From assembly GCA_905221615.1 (NCBI GenBank), contig CAJNDT010000001.1, positions 3,534,265-3,598,264 on the forward strand: DNA of 64,000 bases, in the 5' to 3' direction. Under the pieces are notes generated by a model, which was not told the origin of the DNA, ran no database searches, and worked only from the letters and a program-made list of their open reading frames with translations. This stretch comes from Symbiodinium sp. CCMP2592 (Eukaryota > Sar > Dinophyceae > Suessiales > Symbiodiniaceae). This document shows, piece after piece, positions 1 through 12,366 of the stretch. A program made the position numbers and the translations under genes. Every line of letters starts with the position of its first letter. Within the stretch, counting starts at the first letter, position 1.

Positions 1-91
1 TGTAGGGATTCTGGCACATCCACATATTTCTCTGTGTATGTGTATTTATGTATGTCTGAATTGCATGCATGCACGTATGTATACTCGGAGA

Positions 92-275
92 TGGGTGCGT
101 GGGTGGGTGGGTAGGTAGGTAGGTATTTCGACCCGTGGAAGGATGGAAGGATGGATGGATTGCTAGATGCTGTAGGTGGGTAGCTAGATAGGAGGGTCGG
201 TCGATGGATGGCTTGCGGGCTGGACGGATAGAAAGGTCGGTCTGTGGGTAGGTAGGTAGCCAGCAAGATAGATAG
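92..275. repeat. GGTA/GGAT-type microsatellite
   Basis: Imperfect runs of GGGT, GGTA, GGAT and GATA tetramers follow one another, indicating a degenerate tetranucleotide microsatellite. Confidence 0.8.
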
Positions 276-489
276 ATAGGGATACCTGACTCTGGGGTCC
301 TTTCCTGCTATTTCGGTTTCTATTAGGGTCCCCTACTTTCGGAAACCCCAGATACATAGATACCCGAAACCCTAAACCCAGATAGATAGATAGATAGGGT
401 TTAGGGTTTAGGGTATAGGTTTGGCATCCCCGGTGGCCCAGCCAATCCCCGAACACCTTCCCCATCACTCGAGATTGAGTCCCGAGAGA

Positions 490-668
490 TCAGATCCCAA
501 CATGCCAGAGCTTATAAGCCCTAAACCCTAAGCCCCTGAACGCCTAAACCCCGAAACTCCTAAATCCTAAACCCCTAAACCCTGAAACCCCTAAACCCCT
601 AAACCCTTCAACCCCTATATAACCCCTAAGCCCCTAAACCCCTAAACCCCCCAACCCTAAACCCTAGG
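490..668. repeat. Interstitial telomere-like CCCTAAA block
   Basis: Repeated CCCTAAA and CCCCTAAA units with point changes. The TTTAGGG-type repeat is the known telomere motif of dinoflagellates and plants. Here it is internal and impure, so this is not a chromosome end. Confidence 0.85.
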
Positions 669-761
669 CGCCTTTTGTGTTTCTCACAGAAGGTGATACA
701 TGAACTGCTCGTGTTGCTCCGAAGCTCCCACTCCGTTCAGGAAATTCCGAAGGACTCTACC

Positions 762-945
762 GCATGTCTTAGGTACCCTTATGGTACCCTTATAGTAACC
801 CTTTAAAGGAGCCCTTATAGTATGTCTTAGGTACCCTTATAGTAGCCCTTTAAAGGAACCCTTGTAGTATGTCTTAGGTACCCTTATGGTTATACCCATT
901 AAATTTCGAATCACTGTACAGTATTTCTTAGGTACCCTTATGGTG
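762..945. repeat. Tandem repeat with TGTCTTAGGTACCCTTAT core, about four units
   Basis: The core recurs starting near 763, 821, 867 and 920. It is followed in most units by a GTA-ACCCTTTAAAGG segment with small changes. Unit lengths vary between about 46 and 58 bases. Confidence 0.75.
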
Positions 946-1006
946 AGACTAGAAGATAGCTCCTGAAGCCGATCCTCGTGAGCATACCCCTTACTTTACT
1001 TATACT

Positions 1007-1133
1007 ATCCTTAAGGGAGGGGGCTCCAAGGGGGGTACATAGCCTAGTGATCCCTAACTCTCCCTAGTACTCCCTAAGATTCCCCTAAGGATTCCTTGTA
1101 CCCTCCCCCCTTGAACCACCCTCCCTTAAGGAT
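1007..1133. mobile_element. Foldback element, MITE-like
   Basis: The ends ATCCTTAAGGGAGGG and CCCTCCCTTAAGGAT are perfect 15-base inverted repeats. Further inside, a GGGGGGTACA stretch faces TGTACCCTCCCC. No coding capacity. No second copy was recognised in this window. Confidence 0.6.
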
Positions 1134-1925
1134 CCTATAATTTACACATGAAGCCACTCAGGCCAAGGCCTCAGATCTGTCACCTCTCTGTCAACAGGCC
1201 CGGCATGCTTCGGTGAGTTCTTGCCCAGAGTTTCGGGAAGATGTGCAGAGTTTCTTAGAGGGTAGTAGAAACCCTAAACCCTAAACCAGGGAGGTCCAAA
1301 GGTGTTGCTTCTCAGGATCACTGGGACTAGTCTCACGTGAGGAGCCTGGTCAGACAAGCTTTGAGTGTTTGGAGCAAGGCAAGCATCTGAAAAGCTGCAG
1401 TTCTCGTAAGGTCAGGAAGCCTCGCGACCATACAGTCCTAAATTTGAAGAGTAATTCGACTTTCAGAATGCCTTCAGGATTCCCAGAGGGAAGCAAGAGA
1501 AGCGCCTGTCAGCCGCCTGCTGCGAAATCATGCGCCATTACGGCCACACCAAAGCTCTAGACCCTATAACTCCAAAGCCCTAATCACCAGTGTCTACATC
1601 CTAAAACCACCAAAGCCCGAATCTCTAAACCCTAAGCCCTCAATCTCGGATCCCGTCGTTTCCAACACCGCAAAGTTTGGACAGGTTGGGTGCAGAAAGT
1701 GGGTCTCAACTGCTACGAGGGTCATGGCGGTGTCAAAGATACCAGCATGGCAGAACCGGGCTGCTTGGAACCTAAGGGGAAAGGGAGGATCTTCAGATAG
1801 GAAGGAAGCAGTAATGGTGCTTTGGCAATTCTTACACTAGTGTTGTTAGTAAAAATTGGTATCACTAGCACTGTCGTGTTTGTGTTTTAACATGGTCCGT
1901 TATATTGAAATCGGCGTTTTCGCAA

Positions 1926-2020
1926 ATAAGGGACCCTAATATAGCACCCTAAATCGTAGGATCCTGATTGCAAGTACGCCCAAATAAGGTACCCCTAATT
2001 TTCGGAAACTCCCACATACT
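1926..2020. mobile_element. Foldback family C, diverged copy
   Basis: The right end TTTTCGGAAACTCCCA matches the family C terminus at 34658-34768, 39452-39566 and 46628-46729. The centre keeps the CCTAATATAG...GTAGGATCC pattern. The left terminus is lost or strongly changed. Confidence 0.6.
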
Positions 2021-2043
2021 AGCAATTTCTTGATACATTGGTT

Positions 2044-2154
2044 AGAAGCTGCCCCCACCCTGTAATAGTGGTATAATAGGAATATAATAGGAATACAATA
2101 GGACCCTAATATAATCCTTATAGTCACTATTACAGGGTGGGGGTAGCTTCGGAG
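2044..2154. mobile_element. Foldback family F with flanking direct repeats
   Basis: The arms GAAGCTGCCCCCACCCTG and CAGGGTGGGGGTAGCTTC form inverted ends, followed inward by TAATAGTG and CACTATTA. The 9-mer ACATTGGTT lies on both sides (2035-2043 and 2155-2163), which looks like a target-site duplication. A second copy with the same core lies near 58.0 kb. Confidence 0.75.
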
Positions 2155-2839
2155 ACATTGGTTCAGGCTGGCAGCCTTGCCTGGAGACGTAAATCCGAAT
2201 TCCTACGTCGCTACGTGACAGACGGTCCTGTACCTTCTATCGAAGTTCCTTGTTGGGAATACCCTAGAGAATTCTAAATATGAACCCCAATAAGGATCTA
2301 CTATGGAGCCTCGAGGTAGATTCTTCTGTCCCTGTGGTACCGCAATTCAGCGGACGTAGCTTGGGTCTCCTTACACCCCATGCGTTCAAATAGCAAGCAA
2401 ACAAGATGACTCCTTTTCACCAGACTCGGGATTCACAGACTCCCTTGGGTGCGGAGCTTCAGTGCATAAGGTCCTCACTGCCCTTTTTCTGAGGGTCGGG
2501 TGAAGCAGCACAGCCGTAGGGGCAGAAATCGAGCGTTCCCGGTTTGAGAGTCGTGGTGAGAGTCCGAAACCCAGCAGAGGTTTACGCCTCGTCAGCCCAG
2601 CCCCACATTGAGTTCTAATTCCAACACTCATACACAGCAGAATCCAAAATCCTGTGCAGCCAAGGCGTTATGAATTTAGCTGAGTGCATGCAGACGTGCC
2701 ATGGCTGAATGCTTCGCACCCGGCCGTTGGAGGGACGACATCTATATTTGTAATGCAAAGTTCAAGCGCAGGAAGGCCCCGAGTCCGTGCATGCTCCATG
2801 ACTCCAGTATGCGTCAATGGTCGAGTCAACGACGGTCGC

Positions 2840-3200
2840 GATCATCTTCCGCATTATTTGGCAGCTATCATTAGCACAAGCATCAACAGCGTCACCCACT
2901 TCGCCAACAGCAAAACAAATCAAATCGTCATTGTCCTCGTCGTCATACTCATCATGAACAGCATCAACATCATCGTCGTCCTCGATCTCGTCCTCGTCGT
3001 CGTCGGCATGGTCGTAGACCATCGCACTCCGCTCCTGATTACATCCGTCATGATCCTGGTAATCACCACAGTGACCATGTTCAGCATTTGTCCCTTCGCT
3101 TGTGGCTTCCTCGCCATGTAATACATCATCTGCATCACTGTTTCTACCTGGTTCATCTTGATCATCAGTGGAATGCATCCCCGATGTAGACACTCGCATT
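2840..3200. repeat. Degenerate ATC/GAT-rich repeat
   Basis: Imperfect CAT/CGT triplet runs give long low-complexity frames on both strands (Asp-rich on the minus strand). No real gene is supported. Confidence 0.65.
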
Positions 3201-5049
3201 TGCCTGAACATGCATCCGGCGCTGCTTGTGCCAATTTGTTTGTGCCTTACTGTCGGTACTTGCAGTTCGTCGTCTTTTTCTTCTTCTGCAGGCTTGTTGC
3301 TAGCGACTGTTAGTGGGAACTGTCTTGCAGATATTATTCATATTCGTCTTGATCCTCATCCTCACGTGACACCATCCCTGTCATATACGGCTTCACAGCT
3401 AAGCAAGTCTGAAAGCTCCAAGCTCTCAAGACGAAGCCCATGCAGTGCCCAAAGTCCTAACAAGCACGACGGCCTGAGTGCCCCAGCCGCAAATCGTAAG
3501 ACACAAAATGCTATTACCCTAAACCCCTAAACCCGTCATAGTACCCAACCAAGTCCCCAAACATCCCAAACCCTCAACCCCAAGCCTGTCATAGTCTGGG
3601 CTTTAGAGTACCATACTTTAATACTTTTTTCGGGACCTGTTACTGAAAGGGAACCATTATGAAATAAAAGTCTATACGTTTTTCTCCCTGGTTACTTCAA
3701 TGCCGAGTAGTACCCAGCCTAGTCCCCAAACGTCCCATAGCCCGAAACCCACAGCATGATCCATGGCCGCTCAAGAGGTGCACTTCGAGTTCCAGCTGCT
3801 CTGCCGTTGTCCCTGGCCCTGAGTTTTGAGGTAATATAGGGGCTTGAAGGTTTAGGGTTTGGGCAGAAGCGGCCGACGGATAGGCAGCTACTCACATAGT
3901 GTACTGATACATACATGCTTGCTTTCTTACTTTCTTGCTTACGTACTTATATACATATAGGTTCACAGACGGACAGCGGCCATGTTGAATGTGCCCTTCT
4001 TTCTGAGGTGTCGACTGTTTCTTTGTAGCTTGCTCCTCATCTGGTAGTGGTGTTTGAGTCCTAGGGCCTAGGGCGCATGTCAGGGTTTTAGGGGTTAAAG
4101 ACGTGGGAGGAGCGGTTCAGAGCAGCTGGTCGCAAAGACATTGCCCAACGTACCTCCCCCTATCCAAGAAAGAACAGGCAAGTTCAAGCGACACACGCTC
4201 CTGTAAGCCTTTCAAACCCAAGCATCTCGTCACAAGCCTAGGTTTTTTTGTCGGCGCCCGAAAGAGGGCCCTGCTACGTCCTCTCACAGATGGTGGAGAA
4301 GGCAGCCAGGGGTTGAGCCATGTAAAAGTTACAAGTAGGTCCATGTAGGTGCAGCACAGGTAGACAGATGGGTACACGGGTAGGTGTATGTTCGCATGTG
4401 CCCGTCAAGACTTGTACTGTAAGTTAGTACAGGGATGCACGACCCGTGCATTCTGTCGAGTCGACACGGGCATATTCATGCATGCCTTCCTTTGCGCATG
4501 CAGTATTTCGCGTATGCAAGCATATGCCATGTGCACATACACGCAGATTTACGGGTATTTCTGTACACATGCGCACACGAATTCACGGATACATACATAC
4601 ATGCATACATACTTACATGATTACATACACACCTGCGTCTACACATGGCCAAGAGATCCTTAGACCTCGGGCACTATCTTCCCTTGCCGCGACCCCGTCG
4701 TTCCTGCCCACAAAGTCAAACCCAGCCCGGCTATGCAGGCTTTGGCATTTGGGGTTTAGGGTTCAGGGTTCAGGGTATTCTCAACCCCAAACCCTACAGT
4801 AGAACAGCAGAGTTTACGGGGTAAGTTCATGCAACCAGAGTTGCATAGGGCGATGTCTTCCGTCAGTGAAGCAAAAGTAGCCCGCATGGGGATATGTAAA
4901 TCAGCAGAACATATATAATGTGTATATTGATATGCAGATATAGAGGTTTGCAGAAGATATAGCAGGTATATTGATATGTAGAAACAAAGATAAATAGCTA
5001 GATAGACAGGTAGACCAAGTACAGGCGCCGCATGGGTGCGTACATAGGC

Positions 5050-5445
5050 AGTTGCATATAATCATATGTGTATATACGTACGTGAATTTGTGTGTTCGTA
5101 TGTGTGTATGTCTTTGTATATGTATATTTACAGTATACACACAAAGAGATCCATTCATCCATTCGCTGTTCAATATCAACGCGAGCTGTGCAGCTGAGGA
5201 TTGCGTTCCAGGAGGTGTTTGGAACACCTGGCTGCAGAGCAGCAATGGACAGCAGCTGGGACCGCCTAGCCGTTTGGATAGATATATATATATATATATA
5301 TATATGTGTATATATACACATACACAACTATTTTTGTTTATTTCTTTATGTATTCATTTCTATACTGATTACAAAAACATGTATATCTATATATGTGTAC
5401 GCATATATGTATATATGTATACATGTATATATGTATATATGTATG

Positions 5446-5490
<45 letters not shown>

Positions 5491-5580
5491 GTACGTACGT
5501 ACGCACGTAGGTATGTATGTATGTATGTATATGTATCTATGTATATATGTATATATGTATATGTTTATGTATGAAGCAGT
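5050..5580. repeat. TA and TATG/TACG microsatellites
   Basis: (TA)n runs lie at about 5283-5305 and 5450-5477, with TATG, TACG and TATATG units around them. All frames here encode Tyr/Ile/Val/Cys repeats only. Confidence 0.85.
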
Positions 5581-5756
5581 CGAGGCCTGAGCTCCAAAGA
5601 CCCTGAGCCGTCGAATCAAGAGACCAAGCTGTTTGCAGGGGTCCGCTGGTCTTTTTTTGGCAAATGTCACGTGCTGACTCCTTTGAGCAGCTCCAACCCG
5701 CGAAACTGTGGAGCTCCAAGCGTCCCGAAGCCTCCAACCAGAAGCCATCGATTGAG

Positions 5757-5917
5757 GCCTGCACCACCCCCGCCCCCTACTCTTGCACCGGCGCCACCGG
5801 CGGCAGCGGTACCGCCGGCACCGGTCTCACCAGCAGAGCCCCCAGTGGCTCGGATTGGCATTGATGACTCAGGGAGGAATGTCAGGACTAGGCCTACGCC
5901 CCGAGAGGGCTTCAAAG
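5757..5917 (+). CDS. Probable coding exon, proline/alanine-rich; likely N-terminal part of the DEAD-box helicase
   Basis: After the acceptor ATTGAG the open frame reads a Pro/Ala-rich stretch ([14 protein letters not shown] and on) and ends in a charged segment containing [13 protein letters not shown] and REGFK, unlike the repeats around it. It ends at a GC donor (AAAG|GC) in phase 1, which joins in frame to the acidic exon at 9269. Low-complexity N-terminal extensions are common in DEAD-box proteins. Membership in the helicase gene is inferred from strand, position and phase only; it could be a separate gene. Confidence 0.45.
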
Positions 5918-6599
5918 GCTGAGATAAGGCGCGTCCGATTTTCTGTTTAGATTTGGGTTTAAGGGGTTTCGATTCTGGGGGCTGGAGTAACCGCATTCTA
6001 CGTATGGTAACATACTATAATATAGTATAACATGACATGCAACAGAGTAAATTATAAAACTGCAAAATCTCCAAACAGATGTGGAGCCACTTTCCCTATT
6101 GGAGTCCCGGCTGTCGGAGTCCAGGTTCAATCAGAGCATGCGCCCGTCGTGGTGACTGACGAGGCTGCAAAGGGTTCAAGGCTCAGGGCTTGGCGTCTAT
6201 GGGACGTAGAAGTAAGGCCTGGCCTAACATTTCAGGTTTAGGGCGCAGCATCTGTATATTTTAGACATGGGTTTAAGGTTTAGGTTTGGGTTCAGAGTTT
6301 CGAGCTGGCGGCTGTTGTGCTGATCAACGCAACATCCTGTATCAACCGAAAGGTCTCTGTCAGTGCATCTTGACCAAGTTATGTGAACAGAAACACTGTA
6401 AGTGGATTCAAGCGCATAGATCCAGCCAGTACGGTGTGGGAGTGGGAAGTTCTTGAGGATGAGGCGTGGTTTGGGGACAGTGGAATTTGGGGTTTGGGTT
6501 TTTTGAGAGCATGCCCAGAGCCCATGGACGTTCTGCGCCCCTAGCCCTGAATCCCACGCCCCAGTCTCTTCGCTGCCTTTACCCTAGGTGCCTATGGGC

Positions 6600-7130
6600 T
6601 TAAAAGCCCGACACTCCAACCCTAACCTTAAATCTCTAAACCCTGAACCCGGAACCTTAAGCCCTAAACCTTATGACCCTAAGCTCTATAAGCCTTAATC
6701 CTAAGCGATTAAAAACCCCAGGCCCTGCGCGACGGAAAAAGACGTTCACCAACAAAAAAGGCCTCAATCCCCAAACCCTACACCTCATGAACCTAAACTC
6801 GAAGCCTTAGGCCCAAATGAAACGTTAAACCCAGGCCCCAGCCCGTAAGCCTTAATCCCCAAACCCCTAAACCCCAAACCATAAACCCTAAACCCTAAAC
6901 CCCTAAACCCCAAACCATAAACCCTAAACCCTAAACCCCAAACCCTAAACCCTAAACCCTAAACCTCTGAACCCCAAACCCTAAACCCTAAACCCTAAAC
7001 CTCTGAACCCCAAACCCTCAACCCCTAAACCCTAAACCCCTAAACCCCAAACCCTAAACCCTAAACCCCTAAACCCCAAACCCTAAACCCTAAACCCCAA
7101 ACCCCTGAACCCCAAACCCTAAAGAAAGCG
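6600..7130. repeat. Dense CCCTAAA-oriented telomere-like array
   Basis: Long run of CCCTAAACC/CCCCTAAA/CCCCAAACC units, densest from 6855 to 7125. The orientation is opposite to the array that starts about 75 bases downstream. Confidence 0.9.
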
Positions 7131-7199
7131 CCAGGCCGAGGTCAGGAGCTTCCCCGACACGGACGATCCGAAGCTTGGGCTTTCACGCAGCAGATCTAC

Positions 7200-7640
7200 G
7201 CTTCGGGGTCCAGAGTTTACGGTTTAGGGGTTTAGGATTTTGGGGTTTGGGGTTTAGGGCTTAGGGGTTTAGGATTTTGTGGTTTAGGGTTTTAGGATTT
7301 TGGGGTTTAGGATTTTGGGGTTCAGGGTTTAGGGCTTGGGGTTCAGGGGTTTTCTGTTGAGGCTTTAGGGCTTGGGTTCCGAGTCTTCGGGTTTGGGGTG
7401 CAGGGTTTTTGGGTTGAGGGCTCCGGGCCTCCAGCGTTTAGGCTTTGGGGTTCAGGGTTGATGCTCCAGAGTTTCGGTTTGAGAGGTTGAGGGGTTGGAC
7501 GTCAGGGTTTAGGAGGGTTCGGTTTGGGGTCTGGGGTTTTCGGCTGAGGGTTTGGGCTTCAGGGTGCGAGGTTTGGGCTTGAGGGTTTAGGGTCAGGGTT
7601 CAGTGTTTAGGTTAAGCTTCAGGCGAGGGTTTAGGGATTT
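7200..7640. repeat. TTTAGGG-oriented telomere-like array
   Basis: Units such as GGGGTTTAGGG, GGATTTTGGGG and GGGTTCAGGG. Together with the preceding array it makes an inverted pair separated by unique sequence (7126-7200). Confidence 0.85.
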
Positions 7641-8281
7641 GAGGTTTAGAGAGGGGTTTGAGAAAGAGGGTCTGGGTGATGTTGTAGCAGTCGGACCTGT
7701 TGTCACTACTACTCTTCTTCGACTTCTAGCGATGACGACGGGTTGCTATCGTCCTTTACATCGTTGATACTGTCGTCATTTACGTGTTTCTTGCTATTCG
7801 CTATGTGCTCTATCTTGATACAGATTCATTTGTTTATTGTTTATGATCTTTGTTTGTTTGTCTTATCTTCTTCATCGAGATAAACTTGGAACTAGCAGTC
7901 TGAGTGCTACTGCAGTACTGTGGACTTTTGGTGCTACCATCTGCATCATCAGGAAAAAGAAGCAACCAGAATGTGTTTCCGAGGAACTGGGGTTGCGGCC
8001 TCCTGGGGCACCTCCCGGGAATTACGGAGGCGGCCGATGCAGCCTCCGATGTTTCTTCTATGTTTGGTTCAGGGTTTCCTTTGCATGGAGGCAAGCCCTA
8101 AACCCTAAACCCTAACCCTAAACCCTAGCATATGCTGGTGTGTGGCATTGCCACAGCTTCGGCACAGCCTGTTTATCCCTGGAGCTCGCCTAAGCTTGAA
8201 CGGCCTCATGTAGGGGCTTTAACAATCAGACAAGGGGCCGTGGGTATATTATACTATACTGTAGTTATATTATACTATACT

Positions 8282-8317
<36 letters not shown>

Positions 8318-9268
8318 ATACAAAAGATATAACAAGGAACCCCCAAAACCCTGTTCCAATTCTTAAGGCTCCTATTACAGAACCCTTGCAGCAGCCCTTA
8401 CAGCAACCCCTTTAAAGCAACCCTATGAAGCCCGACAACTGAGCTTTCCCGTCGTCTCTGCAGCCTTTTCATCTCAAGTCAGGGATGAACGGATCGGCAG
8501 AAACGATGCCCTAAGCCCCGAACCTCCCACAATCGAAGGTATGATAGTATGTTTTCCTTTAGGACAGGTGGTCCCTACGGAATCAAGGATAAATGGAAGA
8601 CGTCCGTTTGCGGATCTAGCTAAGCCTTGCTGCTTCTGTTTCTAAACCCTAAACCCAAAACCCTAAACCCTAAACCCAAAACCTTAAACCTTTTGAAGTC
8701 TGCCTCAGCCCGAGCTCCGAGATGAACTGACCACGGATCGGACCAGAGAGCTATGGACCCTCTGGCTTTTCTAGGCCAGGGAGATCCCGGGGGTGCCAGT
8801 TCAGCTTGAAGGTTCTGTGTCTTGATTCTGGACGTGGCTCCAGTATGTAAAGATATATGATATGCCCCAAAACCCCGTGTCTGATTATTGTAAGCCCTTT
8901 GATGGCGCATATTGGCGCATAGAGGGACGGTTGGTGAGGGAACCGGATGCAAAACCTACTTGTGAAGCACTCGGAACCTGAATGACCCTTGACTTCTTCA
9001 GTCTTCTGCCACACCAGTTTTCCTGTTCAGGCGACAGTTTAAACCTTTGCCTGGGTTTCTGGTTGGCGAGCGGCGACACACTCGCGGAAGCCTTGCACTA
9101 CCGGCACATGCTGCGTCTAGCCCGGACAGGTTTATTAGGAATGCTTCCCTAAACCCTAAACCCAACACCCTAAACCCCTGAACCCTAAACCCTAAACCCC
9201 TGAACCCTTAAACCCTAAACCCTGAGCATGAGGCCCAAAGCTGCAAACCCTTCCCTGAATCGTCGCAG
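7641..9268. other. No exon recognised; AT-rich and telomere-like intronic sequence
   Basis: Contains short CCCTAAA runs (8094-8128, 8640-8690, 9147-9225), a TATACTATAC/(TA)n patch at 8240-8330, and otherwise unique sequence. If the exons at 5757 and 9269 belong together, this is intron. Confidence 0.4.
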
Positions 9269-9325
9269 GCGACAGCGGCTCCGAGGCAGATGACGATGAG
9301 ACTGCAGATGACGAGAATGACCAAG
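9269..9325 (+). CDS. Probable acidic coding exon, likely in the helicase gene
   Basis: Acceptor CGCAG|GC and donor CAAG|GC bound a 57-base frame encoding DSGSEADDDETADDENDQ. The start phase fits the end of the proline-rich exon at 5757-5917, giving a shared Gly codon. Acidic Ser/Asp/Glu stretches are frequent in N-terminal extensions of nuclear RNA helicases. Gene membership is inferred. Confidence 0.5.
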
Positions 9326-9739
9326 GCGCTGCGACTACGGTTTAGGGTTTTAGGGGGTTTAGGGGGTTTAGGGTTTACAGTTTAGGGTTTAGAGTTTAGT
9401 GTTTAAGGTTCAGGGTTTAGGTTTTAGGGAGCCCCGTAAAAACACAGTTTCAGCTAAGGTAGCATGCAATTTAGTAGCTACATGTAGGAGTTTTGTTTCA
9501 ACAATTTAACAAGCATCAAGGTCACCCCTACATGTCATCTACAGTCCCCAGCAGCATTCCAAACCATGCGGTCGAATCAACCCCCGTGGAACAGCCTTCA
9601 GTAGCTGAAGAAGCATATACCGCCCTTCAGGCACTTTCCAAAATTGAGATGCCCAATCTTGAACCTCTGTCTACGTACTTGGAAGCATGCTAGAAAGCTA
9701 GAACGGTAGTGCAACTGTGCCAACGCAAAGATGTGGCGA

Positions 9740-9960
9740 GCCTCGTTGGCATTATCATCATCATCACCTGTCGGAGCAACATCATTAGCGACATCACCAT
9801 CATGAGGCTGACCATCATGAGCATCAACTTATTGAACTCTTCATTTCACCAACTTCAGCATCATATCATCATCACCATCACCACCATCATCACCGTCACT
9901 AGCATGTGGTTCGCCATCGTCGTCATCGCCATTTGGCATCATGCCCATCGGCCGCAGCCG
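9740..9960. repeat. Degenerate ATC/CATCACC repeat
   Basis: Imperfect ATC and CAC triplet runs. The open frames across it are low complexity. Confidence 0.7.
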
Positions 9961-10359
9961 TGCTGATCACCATTCAGCAGTATCATCGCGGTCGCCAGGC
10001 CATATCCAGCATCCAGCATCAAAAAAACACTGTGAGATCAATCTCTGTTGGAGTTATGTCTGTCCAGGGCCGGCAAAGCGCCCACGAATCGAGACCAAGG
10101 CCAGGACGGCGCAGACAAAGCACCTGTGAGGGTTTCGGTTGGTTGTGCTTCGATTGGAAATCAATCGACCACCACTACCTGCAACCACAACCACTGACAA
10201 CAGCAACAGCTACAGCAGCAAGTATCATCAATTAACTTCTGCGCCCTGTGTATCTAATGTAGGTATGCAAGTTCGTCTAGTATTGTAGTGTACTGTGCCG
10301 GCATGTATTGCGGTGTCTTGTCTTGTTTTGTGCTGTACTGTATATCAGTGTGAACACGG

Positions 10360-10371
10360 CTGTATGTGTTG

Positions 10372-10403
<32 letters not shown>

Positions 10404-10707
10404 TTGTATGTAAGTATGTAAGTAAGTATGTATGTATGTAGTCAGGTCGTTCGGTCGGTCGGTATGTGTGTATATACTGCATGCATGCACGGACGCATGT
10501 GCGTATGTTTGCACGTAACTAGTTAATATGTACGCATGTATGTGTGTGTGTAGTGTCTGGGTGCATGCATGCATGCAAGTATGTATGCATTCCGTGTAAA
10601 GCGTATTGCAATTGTGCATTTGTGTGTATATATGTATACACATACATATGTGTGTATAGCTACATGTCTATGTCCATGTCCCTACACACCCGTGCGCACA
10701 CACACAC

Positions 10708-10742
<35 letters not shown>

Positions 10743-10760
10743 CTCTGTTCGGAAAGAGCA
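10360..10760. repeat. TG, TATG and CA microsatellites
   Basis: (TG)n near 10370-10391, TATG/TAAG runs to about 10440, TGCATG runs near 10560, and (CA)n at about 10697-10742. Confidence 0.85.
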
Positions 10761-11159
10761 TCGTGTCACACCAAGACCGTATAATGTTATGCGAAAATTG
10801 CATGGCATGAATACAGCATCGCAAGTTTAAGAACTGTCTGGCACGGCTCATCTACCTATGGCTCAGAAGCAGCTCTAGCAACACCCCGAATCCCGACAGT
10901 CACTCCCCAGATTCGGACGTGCCGTCAGAAGCCGAAGGTCCCTGACGTGGGCTATGGGGAGCTGCAGCTTGCAGGTTTCAAAGGCGTGGAGCTCACAGAA
11001 ACGGAGAGGCTCCCTGCCCGATTAGAGGTTTTTGACGGTTCTGGCATCAGGGTTGTTTAGGATTTTCGGGTAGAGGGTTTGAGGGTTTAAGGCAGTTCAT
11101 TGTCCGGCAGGTGGTTCAGGGTTGTTGTCGCTCAGCAGTTGAGTTATTTCTCGTGCCAG

Positions 11160-11250
11160 GTACCTGCGCGATGTCGAGGGGCAAGAGCAGAGACGGAGCC
11201 AGGCGGCCGCGCCGAAGGCTCCGAGCGCGACGAAGGGATCTCAAAGAAAG
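11160..11250 (+). CDS. Probable coding exon, charged/Ala-rich; likely in the helicase gene
   Basis: Between the acceptor GCCAG|G and the donor GAAAG|GT an open frame begins YLRDVEGQEQRRSQ and ends KGSQRK (30 codons after one carried base). It ends in phase 0, and the next candidate exon at 11464 starts in phase 0, so the two join cleanly. No domain is recognised. Placement in the helicase gene is inference. Confidence 0.5.
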
Positions 11251-11463
11251 GTTCAGAGTTACGGGTCTTGGTGACGCAAGTTGTGCTCAGTCGGCAAGTC
11301 CTACGGACGGTGATGAATCTCAATTCAACCACACCCCGTGATCAAGATCCAAACGCCCTAAATCCCTGGTCCGGCCCCCTTTTACAAATAGACGAGCAAA
11401 GCCCCTAAACTCGGCTGATCCGATTTGCTCCCCCCCCCCTCCCCTCTCCTCTCCGCCTTCGAG

Positions 11464-11542
11464 GCTCCTCCGAAGCCGAAGGAGCCGGAGCCGGAGGAGC
11501 CGGTGGTCTCTGGCCCAGAGATTTTCGGCCAGGAGGAGACGA
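11464..11542 (+). CDS. Probable coding exon, Pro/Glu/Lys-rich; likely in the helicase gene
   Basis: Acceptor TTCGAG|GC, then a frame reading [17 protein letters not shown] followed by PEIFGQEET, ending at a GC donor in phase 1. The codon pattern is unlike the surrounding repeats. It lies in frame after the exon at 11160-11250. An exon linking it to the Q-motif exon at 13867 is still missing; the stretch right after the CA array (about 12680-12740) is one candidate. Confidence 0.55.
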
Positions 11543-11827
11543 GCCTCGCCTGTTTTGGCATAATTTTTTGCTATGAGTCTGAGTTGAGCCACAAGTTGCT
11601 TGTTTTTCGGAGTAAAAATCATGCGGTGTTGAAACTCAAGAACTAATAAAGCACAAGCTGGACCACGGCTGGAATCATAATGAAGGGGCATTAGGATCAC
11701 GACCTTTGTTGGAATGAATTTCCACTGCGTCGGCTGGGCTCTTGAGAGTTCAGCGTCGGAAAGGCATTCATCGCAGGTTACGCTGTTACGGTGGCTGAAG
11801 CCGACCTCTGAGATACATAGAGTTGAG

Positions 11828-11830
11828 CAC

Positions 11831-11910
<80 letters not shown>

Positions 11911-12312
11911 GACACACAGACACACAGACACACAGACACACAGACACACAGACACACAGACACACAGACACAGACACACAGACACACAGACACACAGACA
12001 CACAGACACACAGACACACAGACACACATACACACAGACACACAGACACACAGACACACAGACACACAGACACACAGACACACAGACACAGACACCAGGG
12101 GGGACACACAGACCACAGACACAGACACACACGACACCACACACAGACACAGACACATACAGACACAGACACCGCACAGACACATACACAGACACACAGA
12201 CACACACACACACACCACACAGCAGACACACACAACAGACACACACACCGACCCACCACACACACACAGACAAACACACACACAGACACACACACAGACA
12301 CACACACACACA

Positions 12313-12366
<54 letters not shown>

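Larger units (their letters stand above)
1..5756. other. Intergenic or far-upstream region without a supported gene
   Basis: No exon with a recognisable protein family or a convincing codon pattern was found here. The stretch holds GGTA/GGAT and TA/TATG microsatellites, telomere-like CCCTAAA blocks, a four-unit tandem repeat, a foldback near 1.0 kb, and copies of two foldback families near 1.9-2.2 kb. Open frames at 2.7-3.2 kb are by-products of a degenerate ATC repeat. A small frame near 5.15-5.27 kb could be an exon but cannot be supported. Confidence 0.5.

Noticed and set aside
762..945. CRISPR-like array
   Set aside because: Units are adjacent tandem repeats without unique spacers of constant size, and the genome is eukaryotic.
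6600..7640. Chromosome end (true telomere)
   Set aside because: Repeats are impure, flip orientation, and are surrounded by genes and unique sequence on both sides.
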